Shown: positions 15,811 through 23,350, counted from the first letter of the stretch. The stretch is 40,411 nucleotides of DNA from Thermoprotei archaeon (GCA_003650785.1 QMRW01000002.1:1-40411), one strand, 5' to 3'. Notes: generated from the sequence alone by a model not told the origin. Translations and numbers: made by a program.

Positions 15811-16392
15811 ATGGATATGGCAAAGGATGCATACATCAGATTAGAGGTTCCAATACCAGATAATGTGGAATTGAGGGTGGAGGGTAAAGTAGTACTTGTA
15901 AGAGGGCCGCTAGGGCAGCTTAAAAAAGATTTCTCATATGCTAAAAAAGTGAATATATCTAGAGAGAATAATAGGGTAGTCCTTGAGACATACTTCGCTA
16001 GAAAGAGGGATAAGGCTCTTATCGGAATGCTTGCAGGAAAGATAAAGAGTATGATAGAAGGTGTACTGAGGGGATATAGGTATAGGATGTATATAGTGTA
16101 TGCACACTTTCCAATGAATCTAAAGGTATCCAAGGATGAAATAATAGTAGAGAACTTCCTAGGGAGGCGCGATATAATACGAGTAAAGATAGTAGAAGGA
16201 GCTACTGTAAAAGTACTGAAGGATGAGGTCATTATAGAAGGACTGGATAAAGAAGCAGTTGCTCAGACAGCAGCTAACCTTCACCAGGCAACTAAGCTTA
16301 GAGGAAAGAGAAGATTAGCCCCTCATGGAAGAGCTGGTGGCCCTGGAGTACTAGATGGAATATACTTATACAAGGTTGAGCACTTAAGATAA
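15811..16392 (+). CDS. rpl6: Large ribosomal subunit protein L6
   Basis: A 193-residue protein with two L6 repeats, typical of archaea and eukaryotes (L9e). Recognisable are EVPIPDNVELRVEGKVVLVRGPLGQLKKDF, MIEGVLRGYRYRMYIVYAHFP and VEGLDKEAVAQTAANL-type C-terminal sequence (here IIEGLDKEAVAQ), ending in a basic tail. In most archaea L6 is in the spc operon between S8 and L32e; here it stands alone after a glycosidase gene. An AT-rich element (GGATAAAAATTAAGG) about 25 bp upstream suggests leaderless transcription. Its stop directly abuts the stop of convergent L40e, without any gap. Confidence 0.95.
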   Translation: MDMAKDAYIRLEVPIPDNVELRVEGKVVLVRGPLGQLKKDFSYAKKVNISRENNRVVLETYFARKRDKALIGMLAGKIKSMIEGVLRGYRYRMYIVYAHFPMNLKVSKDEIIVENFLGRRDIIRVKIVEGATVKVLKDEVIIEGLDKEAVAQTAANLHQATKLRGKRRLAPHGRAGGPGVLDGIYLYKVEHLR

Positions 16393-16548
16393 CTACCTTC
16401 TATACCTCTTAGGTCTTAGATTGTAGCTTCTGCACCTTCTACACCTTACGGCACTCCAGGAATTTCGAGCACCGCATTCTCGGCATATTTTCACCTTAAA
16501 TGTATGCTCTAGTGCTACTTGCAACTTTACAGGGTCTGTGATTGGCAT
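16393..16548 (-). CDS. rpl40e: Large ribosomal subunit protein L40e
   Basis: This 51-residue gene is too short for the ORF track. The product begins MPITDPVKLQVALEHTFKVK and contains CRECGARNSW, then RCRRCRSYNLRPK, the zinc-binding CxxC pairs and basic tail of L40e. In eukaryotes L40 is made as a ubiquitin fusion; archaeal L40e is free, as here. Length and sequence are as usual for the family. Its stop codon is adjacent to that of L6 on the other strand. Confidence 0.95.
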   Translation of the reverse strand: MPITDPVKLQVALEHTFKVKICRECGARNSWSAVRCRRCRSYNLRPKRYRR

Positions 16549-16654
16549 ATCGATCCCTAGACAATTTCGTTAAGGGGACTCTTATTAGCTTTACTCATGG
16601 TTACAGTAGGTCTTTAATTTAAGTATTTTATAGGAGGAGAGTTATATCAAAACG

Positions 16655-17563
16655 ATGAAAGATATGAGAACTACTATTTTCGGCTGGAGGGGAGTGAGTT
16701 TTGAACTACCAAGAGAGTGGGAACTTGTGAGAGAAGTGGTAGAGAAGAAACATGGTTACTTCGATATGGAAGATGAACTTATGTTGAGACTTAGAGTCTA
16801 CTGGGAAAGAATTCCTTTCGAAAAAAGTCCAGAATTAATAGATCAATTGAATAAAATAATAAAGCAACTTAAGAAGAAGAGTAAGGAGTTAAAAACAGTA
16901 GGAAGGCTAAGAATGAAAGTACATGGTCATGATGCCATCCTCACAAGGGTTAAATTAAGTCCTCCCTTAGAGATGCTACTTCTCGTATGGTATTGTGAAG
17001 ATAGAGAGAGGAGTTATGTCATCCATTTATACTACAAAACTAAAGAATACGAGTACATAGAAGATGTATTTAGGAAAATAGTCAGTAGTTTAAGGTGTCA
17101 TGGAAAAGAGTATCTATGGAGTTTTCAAGGAATTTCAATAAGATTGCCCTCTGAATACGAGGCAGTTGCCTATAGAGTCACTTCCGGATTAAGTTGGCTT
17201 AGACTGTACAATTCTAAAACTAGAGACTACATATTCATTCTCTATAATACTATGGGAAGTGAATTACTAAGAGACTATTATAGAAGTGTTCATGAATGGT
17301 ATTTAGACTTAGTCAAAAAGGAGGTCAGTAAAATAATAGGTAAACGTGTAGAAAGGGGGCGTGAGAATACTAAAATTGCGTACCATAGTGGTATCAAGAT
17401 CAGAGAAGGGACCATGGCTTTGCTTAGAAAAAAAGTGAATACAATTTCATACATCTGGTACTGTGATAAAACTAATAGATTGATCTCAGTAGTCATAGCA
17501 CCATCTAAGGCGAAAGACCTCGAAAAGTTACAGAGAGTCATGGATACTATAAGGTGTCATTGA
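16655..17563 (+). CDS. Two-repeat protein of unknown function (PsbP/Mog1-like pattern)
   Basis: A 302-residue protein that I cannot name. It is an internal duplication: the first unit starts WRGVSFELPREWELV and ends SLRCH (147-149); the second starts FQGISIRLPSEYEAV and ends TIRCH at the very C-terminus (300-302). Each unit also carries a WYC motif (VWYCEDRE and IWYCDKTN) about 40 residues before its end, so each has two conserved cysteines. The F-x-LP-x-x-(W/Y) opening followed by beta strands resembles the Mog1/PsbP fold, as a guess. There is no signal peptide or membrane segment. GGAGGAG lies about 15 bp upstream. Confidence 0.7.
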   Translation: MKDMRTTIFGWRGVSFELPREWELVREVVEKKHGYFDMEDELMLRLRVYWERIPFEKSPELIDQLNKIIKQLKKKSKELKTVGRLRMKVHGHDAILTRVKLSPPLEMLLLVWYCEDRERSYVIHLYYKTKEYEYIEDVFRKIVSSLRCHGKEYLWSFQGISIRLPSEYEAVAYRVTSGLSWLRLYNSKTRDYIFILYNTMGSELLRDYYRSVHEWYLDLVKKEVSKIIGKRVERGRENTKIAYHSGIKIREGTMALLRKKVNTISYIWYCDKTNRLISVVIAPSKAKDLEKLQRVMDTIRCH

Positions 17564-17567
17564 AACA

Positions 17568-18056
17568 CTAGGAGTTCGCAGTTCTCGCCATTAAATAAGC
17601 ATCTTCACCATTGTGGTAATATCTAGGTATGATATTGACTGTCTTAAAGCCGAGTTTTCTATAAAGAGAGATAGCTGGAGTATTCGATTTCCTTACTTCA
17701 AGGTAATATTCACTAACTTTATATACATTCTTCATGGCTTCCATAGCCCTCTTCATAAGTGCTGTACCTATACCTCTTCTCCTAGCCTCTGGAAGTACTG
17801 CTAGAGATATCACGTGACCCTTTTTAACTATGAATCTCTCTCCTACTAGAGATCTTCCATATTCAACCCTGCACATAACATATCCTACAACTTCCCCATT
17901 TAGTTCTGCCACTAAGAAAGCTTTAGGAAAGGATCTATAGTGTTCGACAAAGAAAAAGGGTGGATAGTTCTCAGGTAGTGTTGTACGATTTATATATAAT
18001 ACCCTATCCAGATCTTTGAGTTGGAATTCTCGTATTATAAATCCCTCATTCTTCAC
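17568..18056 (-). CDS. N-terminal acetyltransferase (RimI/Ard1-like GNAT)
   Basis: A 162-residue GNAT enzyme most like the archaeal Ard1/RimI N-alpha-acetyltransferases that modify new protein N-termini. It has the substrate-side segment LYINRTTLPENYPPFFF (a hallmark of the archaeal NatA-like enzymes), the strand GHVISLAVLPEARRRGIGTALM with the acetyl-CoA pyrophosphate loop R-R-R-G-I-G-T-A, and YLEVRKSNTPAISLYRKLGF. It overlaps the end of the signal peptidase gene by 11 bp, so both are in one transcript. Confidence 0.92.
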   Translation of the reverse strand: MKNEGFIIREFQLKDLDRVLYINRTTLPENYPPFFFVEHYRSFPKAFLVAELNGEVVGYVMCRVEYGRSLVGERFIVKKGHVISLAVLPEARRRGIGTALMKRAMEAMKNVYKVSEYYLEVRKSNTPAISLYRKLGFKTVNIIPRYYHNGEDAYLMARTANS

Positions 18057-18534
18057 TCTTTCTACCTCTCTCCCTAATATATTTGATCACTATAATAACT
18101 ACTATAACTATTAATACTGAATACAATAACCATGGTGACCTTGAATAGATTAGCGATAATATTCCAAGATATGGTACTATTAACAGAACTTTTCCTTTAA
18201 CTTTGTTCCTTTCTATGGGTCTTAGATCCTCTGTAGGATTAGCATCTCCTTTGGTGACATATTTACCTGTATCCGTTATCCTTACTAGTCTATGTACTAT
18301 CAGATTAGAACCTCTTTCAAAGACTATGATGTCTCCTTCTCTATAGAGATTACTTCCTACAACTACTATCATATCCCCTATATGTAAGGTAGGATCCATA
18401 CTATAACTTGAAACTGTTGCAAGAGGAACTGGAGTACTCAGTATATTCGATATTATATTCACAAAGAATATAACAATGAGAATTAATAAAACAAGTAGTA
18501 TGTTCTCTAATACCTGCCTCTTCGATATCTTCAG
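18046..18534 (-). CDS. sipW: Signal peptidase I (archaeal S26B type), non-AUG start
   Basis: This enzyme removes signal peptides at the outer face of the membrane. The catalytic serine lies in VSSYSMDPTLHIGD, the archaeal/ER-type histidine (in place of lysine) in NLIVHRLVRI, and TKGDANPTEDLRPI is the conserved box. A C-terminal hydrophobic segment precedes a basic tail. The track start (GTG at 18462) cuts off the N-terminal membrane anchor: the frame continues upstream through a hydrophobic stretch (ENILLVLLILIVIFF) but contains no ATG, GTG or TTG before a stop at 18589-18591. A TATA box near 18569 predicts a transcript start around 18544, just before GGGG and a CTG at 18534, which I use tentatively. 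An ATC at 18540 is the other choice. Confidence 0.8.
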   Translation of the reverse strand: MKISKRQVLENILLVLLILIVIFFVNIISNILSTPVPLATVSSYSMDPTLHIGDMIVVVGSNLYREGDIIVFERGSNLIVHRLVRITDTGKYVTKGDANPTEDLRPIERNKVKGKVLLIVPYLGILSLIYSRSPWLLYSVLIVIVVIIVIKYIRERGRKSEE

Positions 18535-18785
18535 TTCGATCCCCTGTGCTAAGAAAATTAAACTACTATAAATACACTTATCCTGAACTCAGATTATGGA
18601 CCTATACGTTAAATAATGATTCTATATACTTATTTCCGATAACATGATGAAGTCCATTCTTTATCGATGCTGTTCTGGATATATAGTAGCATTTGTGGAA
18701 GACTACTATCTCCTATCTGTATTTTTATTTGTATAATAGTGTTTATCTCAATATATATCATAAGTAACATAGAATTATACCAAAT

Positions 18786-18802
18786 TACATATATTATATG
18801 TA
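18786..18802. promoter_or_regulatory. 17-bp palindrome upstream of the thermosome promoter
   Basis: TACATATATTATATGTA is perfectly symmetric (8-bp arms, 1-bp centre) and lies about 50 bp upstream of the thermosome TATA box. AT-only palindromes arise easily in this base composition, so support is weak; a heat-shock regulator site is one possibility. Confidence 0.25.
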
Positions 18803-18853
18803 GATTTTATACGTACTATTACTACTAAATAGCACACTAGCCCCGAGAGCAAT

Positions 18854-18863
18854 CTATATATAG
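18854..18863 (+). promoter_or_regulatory. TATA box for the thermosome gene
   Basis: CTATATATAG lies about 32 bp upstream of the ATG at 18895, predicting a leader of about ten bases with the purine-rich GTGAGGGTG as ribosome-binding sequence. Confidence 0.55.
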
Positions 18864-18894
18864 AAGCGCTATACAGAAAAGTGAGGGTGTGAGT

Positions 18895-20547
18895 ATGGCA
18901 GGTAGGGGTATGGCAGGTAGAGGTAAGGCTATAGCTATTCCTGCAATAATACTAAAAGAGGGAACACAGAGAACTGTAGGTGCTGAAGCAAGACGGACTA
19001 ACATACTGGCTGCACGCGTTCTTGCAGAAATGCTCTCGACCTCTCTAGGTCCTAGAGGAATGGATAAACTTCTAGTTGATAGCTTTGGAAGTGCGACTAT
19101 AACAGGTGATGGTGCCACTATTCTAAAGGAGATGGATATTCAACACCCTGTGGCGAAGATGTTAGTAGAGGTAGCTAAGGCCCAAGATGAGGAAGTTGGT
19201 GATGGAACTACAAGTGTAGTAGTACTTGCTGGGGAGCTTCTGAAGAATGCAGAGGAACTACTCCTAGAGAATATTCACCCAACCATAATAATGGAGGGGT
19301 ACAAGAAAGCGCTTGAGTATTCACTGAAAGTAATAGATGAAATAGGAATTAAAGTGGACCCACTAGATAGGGAAGTACTCAGACAAGTAGCTGAGACAGC
19401 ATTAGCTAGTAAGGTAGTCTCAGAGTATAAGAGTATGCTAGCAAATCTTGCTGTTGAAGCTATACTACACATAGCACAAAAACTACCAGATGGTACCTAC
19501 AAAGTAGATCTAGATGATGTAAAAGTAGAAAAGAAGAAAGGAGAATCTATAGACCAAACCACATTAGTTAAAGGAATAGTACTAGATAAAGAGGTTGTAC
19601 ACCCAGGGATGCCTAAGAGAGTGGAGAATGCAAAAATAGCCCTACTAAACTGTCCGCTTGAAATAGAAAAACCGGAATGGAGTGCTAAGATAAGAGTCTC
19701 TAGCCCAGATCAGTTAAAAGCATTCCTCGACCAGGAGGCTGAAGTACTAAAGAAAATGGTAGATAAGATAGCCTCTATAGGAGCAAATGTCTTAATAACA
19801 CAAAAGGGAATAGATGACCTTGCACAACACTTCCTAGCAAAGAACGGTATACTTGCCGTTAGAAGGGTCAAGAAGTCTGATGTAGAGAAGATAGCCAAAG
19901 CTACTGGAGCTAAAGTAGTCACGAGTATTGAAGACTTAAAGCCAGAGGATCTAGGGGAAGCTAAACTAGTAGAAGAGAGAAAAGTTGGAGAAGACAAGAT
20001 GGTGTTCATCGAAGGTTGTCCTAATCCTAGAGCTGTTACTATCCTAGTAAGAGGAGGAGCAGAACATATAGTAGATGAGGTAGAGAGAGCTATTCATGAC
20101 GCCCTCTGTGTCTCTCGTAATATAATAAGAGAGCCTAAAATAGTAGCTGGAGGAGGAGCACCTGAGTTCGAAATAGCAAGACGACTTAGGGAATTTGCTA
20201 GTAGTCTCGGTAGTAAAGAACAACTAGCAGTACTCAAATATGCAGATGCATTAGAATCCATACCGACTATACTAGCTAGAAATGCGGGTATGGAGCCTGT
20301 TGATGTGATAGTAGAACTTAGGACTAGACATGATAGAGGAGAACTATGGGCCGGTGTAGATGTACTAAATGGCAGAATAGATGACATGATGAAGCTTAAA
20401 GTTCTAGAGCCTACAATAGTAACGAAACAAAAGCTAAAATCCGCTACTGAAGCAGCCGAAATGATACTCAGGATAGACGACATAATCGCTGCAGCTCCTC
20501 CCAAGGAGAGAGGAAAAGAAAAGGAAGAAGTCCCACCTGAGTACTAA
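18895..20547 (+). CDS. thsA: Thermosome subunit (group II chaperonin)
   Basis: An ATP-driven protein-folding chaperonin that forms double rings in the cytosol. The protein is about 550 residues and shows the group II motifs: [21 protein letters not shown]-type N-terminus, [31 protein letters not shown], and near the end [18 protein letters not shown] and [14 protein letters not shown]. The ATG at 18895 is favoured over the GTG at 18889 because GAGGGTG precedes it at a good distance. The N-terminus is a tandem duplication of five codons ([10 protein letters not shown]). RpoK follows 10 bp later in the same direction. Confidence 0.96.
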   Translation: MAGRGMAGRGKAIAIPAIILKEGTQRTVGAEARRTNILAARVLAEMLSTSLGPRGMDKLLVDSFGSATITGDGATILKEMDIQHPVAKMLVEVAKAQDEEVGDGTTSVVVLAGELLKNAEELLLENIHPTIIMEGYKKALEYSLKVIDEIGIKVDPLDREVLRQVAETALASKVVSEYKSMLANLAVEAILHIAQKLPDGTYKVDLDDVKVEKKKGESIDQTTLVKGIVLDKEVVHPGMPKRVENAKIALLNCPLEIEKPEWSAKIRVSSPDQLKAFLDQEAEVLKKMVDKIASIGANVLITQKGIDDLAQHFLAKNGILAVRRVKKSDVEKIAKATGAKVVTSIEDLKPEDLGEAKLVEERKVGEDKMVFIEGCPNPRAVTILVRGGAEHIVDEVERAIHDALCVSRNIIREPKIVAGGGAPEFEIARRLREFASSLGSKEQLAVLKYADALESIPTILARNAGMEPVDVIVELRTRHDRGELWAGVDVLNGRIDDMMKLKVLEPTIVTKQKLKSATEAAEMILRIDDIIAAAPPKERGKEKEEVPPEY

Positions 20548-20557
20548 GTGAAGTCTG

Positions 20558-20821
20558 ATGAGAGATAAGATAAAGAGTATAGTGGGGCCCAAAAAACTAA
20601 CTAGGTATGAGCTAGCTAGGGTAATAGGTGCTAGAGCTTTACAAATAGCTCTCGGAGCACCCGTACTGATAAAAATACCTCCTGGAATAACAGATCCAAT
20701 AGATATAGCAATGCTAGAGCTAAAGAGAGGAATCCTACCAATAATAATAAGGAGGAGACTGCCCAACAACGAGTATCAAGATATCCCAGTAAGCACCTTA
20801 CTAAGTAGTAGCGAGGAATAG
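20558..20821 (+). CDS. rpoK: DNA-directed RNA polymerase subunit K (Rpo6)
   Basis: An 87-residue homologue of Rpb6/omega, which clamps the largest polymerase subunit. Signature sequence: [25 protein letters not shown], then [25 protein letters not shown]. It is 10 bp downstream of the thermosome gene, so probably cotranscribed. A GTG at 20548, in another frame, is not relevant; the ATG at 20558 gives the normal length. Confidence 0.95.
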   Translation: MRDKIKSIVGPKKLTRYELARVIGARALQIALGAPVLIKIPPGITDPIDIAMLELKRGILPIIIRRRLPNNEYQDIPVSTLLSSSEE

Positions 20822-20828
20822 TATTTTT
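20822..20828 (+). terminator. T-run after rpoK
   Basis: TATTTTTC directly follows the rpoK stop and has no hairpin, as in archaeal intrinsic termination at oligo-T. It also marks the meeting point with the convergent arcadin-1-like gene. Confidence 0.35.
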
Positions 20829-20838
20829 CCTATCGCAA

Positions 20839-21177
20839 TCAAATATTCACATCAACTTTGTACTCTTTCCCCCTAATTACTACCTCTATCTCATCTCCTA
20901 TGTCCGGTTTTCTTGGTAATTTACTCCACTCATCCTCACTTAAGTATAATACCAGTCTAGGATATCTCATTCTACCTCTGGCAGTCAGGGACCTAATGAC
21001 CTGGCTAACTACGGGGATGACCTCCCTCATAAGCTCGGATTGAGGACCTTGCATTGTAATTATAGGTCCAGGAACTTCTCTCTCCTCGACAAACTCAAGT
21101 TTTACAAAGTTCTCTCCAGTAGGATCTGTTATTAACGTCTTACTTACCAATACTGCTTTAAATTTAACTTCTAACAT
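20839..21177 (-). CDS. Arcadin-1-like protein (candidate)
   Basis: A 112-residue soluble protein. Its layout is a first strand pair KFKAVLVSKTLITDPTGENF, then FVEEREVPGPIITM, a helix (LMREVIPVVSQVIRSL), then PRLVLYLSEDEWSKL and GDEIEVVIRGKEYKVDV. This order, the length and the EEW motif match my recollection of arcadin-1, one of the four crenactin-associated proteins of Pyrobaculum. The crenactin operon lies 2.5 kb away, supporting the call by neighbourhood. If correct, it is a cytoskeletal accessory protein that forms dimers; its biochemical role is not known. It is divergent from hsp20 and has a good minus-strand TATA box (CTTTTATATAC). Confidence 0.6.
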   Translation of the reverse strand: MLEVKFKAVLVSKTLITDPTGENFVKLEFVEEREVPGPIITMQGPQSELMREVIPVVSQVIRSLTARGRMRYPRLVLYLSEDEWSKLPRKPDIGDEIEVVIRGKEYKVDVNI

Positions 21178-21321
21178 GTGTTACACTCACTTTATCTCGC
21201 TTATAACAGTATATAAAAGCGACGGTAGTACTAAAGACACCACTCTCATTCTATAACTCTCTATGAAGATAACTACAAGTAGATTTTTCTAGATCTGAGT
21301 AAAATAATACTTGGTGAAGGT

Positions 21322-21828
21322 ATGTCTGAGTTCGATGAGTGGTGGAAGAGAACTAGGAAATTCTTTGAAGATATAGATAGGCTTTTCGACGAGCTAATCA
21401 GAGAGTCTCTAGGAGAAGAAAGACGAAGGAGAGTCTTCGGACCATACTACTATGGGTTCAGAGTTACTATAGGTCCTGACGGAGTGCCTAAAGTTGAAGA
21501 ATGGGGTAATGTGAGGCCAGGTCCTATAAGACCTAGAATATCCGAGGCTATTGAGCCCTTTACCGATACGATAGAAGAAGAGGATGTCATAAGGATAGTA
21601 GCCGACATTCCAGGTGTTGAAAAGGAGAAGATAGATATTGAAGCTACTGAGGATACCGTAGTGATATCGGCTTCTAATGAAGATAGAAGGTACTATAAAG
21701 AGGTTCGACTACCAGCACCAGTGAAACCTGAAACAGCTAAGGCTACATATAGGAACGGTGTACTGACTATAACCATAGAAAAGAAGGAAAAGATCAAGAG
21801 AAGAGGATTTAGGATAAAGATAGATTAA
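21322..21828 (+). CDS. hsp20: Small heat shock protein Hsp20
   Basis: A 168-residue alpha-crystallin-type chaperone that binds unfolded proteins without ATP. The N-terminal part is charged (EFDEWWKRTRKFFEDIDRLFDEL); the alpha-crystallin domain contains DVIRIVADIPGVEKEKIDIE, VVISASNEDRRYYKEVRLP and the A-x-x-x-n-GVL motif as ATYRNGVLTITI. The C-terminal I-x-I anchor is FRIKID. It lies between chaperonin and chromatin-protein genes and diverges from the arcadin-1-like gene. Confidence 0.94.
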   Translation: MSEFDEWWKRTRKFFEDIDRLFDELIRESLGEERRRRVFGPYYYGFRVTIGPDGVPKVEEWGNVRPGPIRPRISEAIEPFTDTIEEEDVIRIVADIPGVEKEKIDIEATEDTVVISASNEDRRYYKEVRLPAPVKPETAKATYRNGVLTITIEKKEKIKRRGFRIKID

Positions 21829-21838
21829 TTCATTTTTT
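21829..21838 (+). terminator. T-run after hsp20
   Basis: A run of six T residues (CATTTTTTAA) follows the stop codon within a few bases, consistent with archaeal oligo-T termination. Confidence 0.4.
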
Positions 21839-21926
21839 AAAATACTATCTTAGAACTTTCTCATGTATATACTCAATACTATTGAGACTCTTAGAATACG
21901 TTATCGTAAGACCGAGAAAGGAAAGA

Positions 21927-21934
21927 TTTATATT
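21927..21934 (+). promoter_or_regulatory. TATA box and BRE for alba
   Basis: GAAAGA followed by TTTATATT is a near-ideal BRE/TATA pair 40-47 bp upstream of the alba ATG. It predicts a leader of about 20 nt, in which GGTGAT (21965-21970) can pair with the 16S tail. Confidence 0.65.
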
Positions 21935-21973
21935 ACGATTGACTAAGAGGAAGCAGAGAAAGACGGTGATAGT

Positions 21974-22252
21974 ATGGAGGCACCAACAGGAGAAGTGAGA
22001 GTAGGTGCTAAACCGACAATGAACTACGTACTAGCGACAGTAATACAGTTCAATCAAGGTGCTAAAAATGTAGTTCTAAAGGCTAGAGGTAGAGCAATAC
22101 TGAAAGCTATAAACGCAGCACAGATTACAGTAAATAGATTCCTAAGAGATCAGGTAGAGATCAAGGATGTAAAGATAGGCAGTGAAGTAGTAGGAGAACC
22201 AGATAAACCTAGAAACATATCGACTATAGAAATACTATTAGAGAGGAAGTAG
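21974..22252 (+). CDS. albA: Chromatin protein Alba
   Basis: A 92-residue DNA/RNA-binding protein that coats archaeal chromosomes as dimers. Recognisable family sequence: VGAKPTMNYVLATVIQFNQGAKNVVLKARGRAI (the first Lys being the acetylation-type site in other Alba proteins), INAAQITVNRFL and ISTIEILLERK. It has a strong promoter and a T-run just after its stop, so it is an independent, highly expressed unit. Confidence 0.96.
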   Translation: MEAPTGEVRVGAKPTMNYVLATVIQFNQGAKNVVLKARGRAILKAINAAQITVNRFLRDQVEIKDVKIGSEVVGEPDKPRNISTIEILLERK

Positions 22253-22258
22253 TTTTTC
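22251..22258 (+). terminator. T-run after alba
   Basis: AGTTTTTC directly after the alba stop is a likely oligo-T terminator; it also separates alba from the convergent three-gene minus-strand unit. Confidence 0.4.
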
Positions 22259-22530
22259 TACCATACTCTCATAGCTAAAATCCACGACATAATGATTAGT
22301 ACTACCACTGCTAAAAGATTCACCATACTAGTACCTCCAGGATCTATTATGAAAGCATATACACTTACTATGAGAGTTATTGTAAGGACCTGTCCATAGT
22401 ACTTCATTATCTTAAACCGAACCTCCATTCTACCATCTCTTCTTGCTTTAATAGTCATTATTAAAGCAAGAGCAAATGAAAGTACTGATAGAGATACCGA
22501 TATAACAGTGATGATATATTCTATTACCAT
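22258..22530 (-). CDS. Small three-helix membrane protein, unknown
   Basis: A 90-residue protein with three hydrophobic helices (IITVISVSLSVLSFALALIM, VLTITLIVSVYAFI and MVNLLAVVVLIIMSWILAM) and a basic loop (KARRDGRMEVRFKIMKYYG) after the first. I do not recognise a family. It is the last gene of a minus-strand group of three, starting 10 bp after the stop of the 119-residue gene. Confidence 0.6.
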   Translation of the reverse strand: MVIEYIITVISVSLSVLSFALALIMTIKARRDGRMEVRFKIMKYYGQVLTITLIVSVYAFIIDPGGTSMVNLLAVVVLIIMSWILAMRVW

Positions 22531-22540
22531 AAATTAGACC

Positions 22541-22900
22541 TCATAAGTCTATGAATTCAGGAGATCTCTTAAGCTTGATTATCGGTATATGAATCCATCC
22601 AGGTCTTATACCATCTTCTACTCTTACTTGCTCTTTTGACGTTAAGTTAATCAGAAGATATTTTCCTTTTAACTCACTCTTATTCCTATAATAATAGAAT
22701 ACAGGGATACCATACATTTTGTAGTAGTCTTTAAGCACTGCTAGTAGACCATAAATATATGAGCCATCCCTACCTTTAAACGACATTATATATATGGGGT
22801 ATCCCATACTCGACATTGAAGCGGCGAATCTCGCTAGAGAATCAAGTCCTTCAACCTCTATATTTACACAATGCTTAAACCTTTCATTTAAATTCTCCAT
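22541..22900 (-). CDS. Protein of unknown function
   Basis: A 119-residue alpha/beta protein. It has a helix around LDSLARFAASMSSMGYP, strands (IYIMSFKGRDGSYIYG), a helix LLAVLKDYYKMYGIP, then VFYYYR, KYLLINLTS and a final PGWIHIPIIKL. The repeated aromatic residues and the absence of membrane segments suggest a compact soluble domain. I do not recognise it. Its ATG abuts the stop codon of the cyclophilin-like gene, so the two are translationally coupled. Confidence 0.6.
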   Translation of the reverse strand: MENLNERFKHCVNIEVEGLDSLARFAASMSSMGYPIYIMSFKGRDGSYIYGLLAVLKDYYKMYGIPVFYYYRNKSELKGKYLLINLTSKEQVRVEDGIRPGWIHIPIIKLKRSPEFIDL

Positions 22901-23275
22901 CTATTGAGCCTCCACTTTAATATTTACTCGTAATCCTTCTTTTAAGTTTCTAAGAGTGTGTAGGTACTCATCATGTTCCAATCTGCCTAGAATAGTAACT
23001 CTTCTTGTTAACCTCTGTGACTTAAGTGCGATATAAATGCTCTTAGTAGATGGGGAATAGAATACATCTCCTACCTCTACTCGTGTAGTAGGCTTCTCTA
23101 AAATTGAGGAGGCTCCGAGAGGGATCTCTACAAGTCCCTCTCCTATGCGATATACTCTACACTTACTCGGTATATTCCCTATAAGTTTACTAGTACAAAG
23201 AGGGGCCTTAATACCATCTATTATCAATACTGCTAGCACTCCGTCCTTCGTTTCTAGTATTACCCTATATTTCAA
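22901..23275 (-). CDS. Cyclophilin-like (TM1367/DUF369-type) protein, tentative
   Basis: A 124-residue beta-rich protein. The stretch RVEVGDVFYSPSTKSIYIALKSQ, followed by RRVTILGRL, resembles the cyclophilin-like domain of the TM1367 family, whose members share a fold with peptidyl-prolyl isomerases but lack proven activity. The opening strand YRVILETKDGVLAVLIID also fits. It heads a minus-strand group of three genes and is divergent from the presumed arcade operon, sharing an intergenic palindrome with it. Confidence 0.55.
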   Translation of the reverse strand: MKYRVILETKDGVLAVLIIDGIKAPLCTSKLIGNIPSKCRVYRIGEGLVEIPLGASSILEKPTTRVEVGDVFYSPSTKSIYIALKSQRLTRRVTILGRLEHDEYLHTLRNLKEGLRVNIKVEAQ

Positions 23276-23314
23276 GAGCTACCCCTCGATTATTGAATTG
23301 AAAGGATATATTTT

Positions 23315-23330
23315 TTACTACTCGTAGTAA
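23315..23330. promoter_or_regulatory. Palindrome TTACTAC-TC-GTAGTAA at the arcade operon promoter
   Basis: Perfect 7-bp arms with a 2-bp centre lie in the 75-bp divergent interval. On the plus strand the palindrome directly follows a TATA-like GGATATATTTTTT (23304-23316), hence covers the expected transcription start of the 71-residue gene that leads into crenactin. This is a classic position for a repressor site. Confidence 0.5.
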
Positions 23331-23350
23331 GGATTACTAGGTGACTGTTA

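Larger units (their letters stand above)
18535..18894. other. AT-rich divergent intergenic region upstream of the thermosome
   Basis: About 360 bp without a convincing gene. It holds the signal peptidase promoter (minus-strand ATTTATAG, 18566-18573), a 17-bp palindrome TACATATATTATATGTA at 18786-18802 and the thermosome TATA box CTATATATAG at 18854-18863. A 30-codon ATG frame at 18642 is AT-driven and lacks support. No tRNA or C/D sRNA fits. Confidence 0.5.

Noticed and set aside
18642-18734. 30-codon ATG reading frame and ATGATGA motif upstream of the thermosome
   Set aside because: No ribosome-binding site, no recognisable product, and no matching D box; AT-rich sequence gives such frames by chance.
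21200-21235. CGCTT...AAGCG inverted repeat upstream of the arcadin-1-like gene
   Set aside because: Only 5-bp arms around a TATA box; too short to separate from chance.
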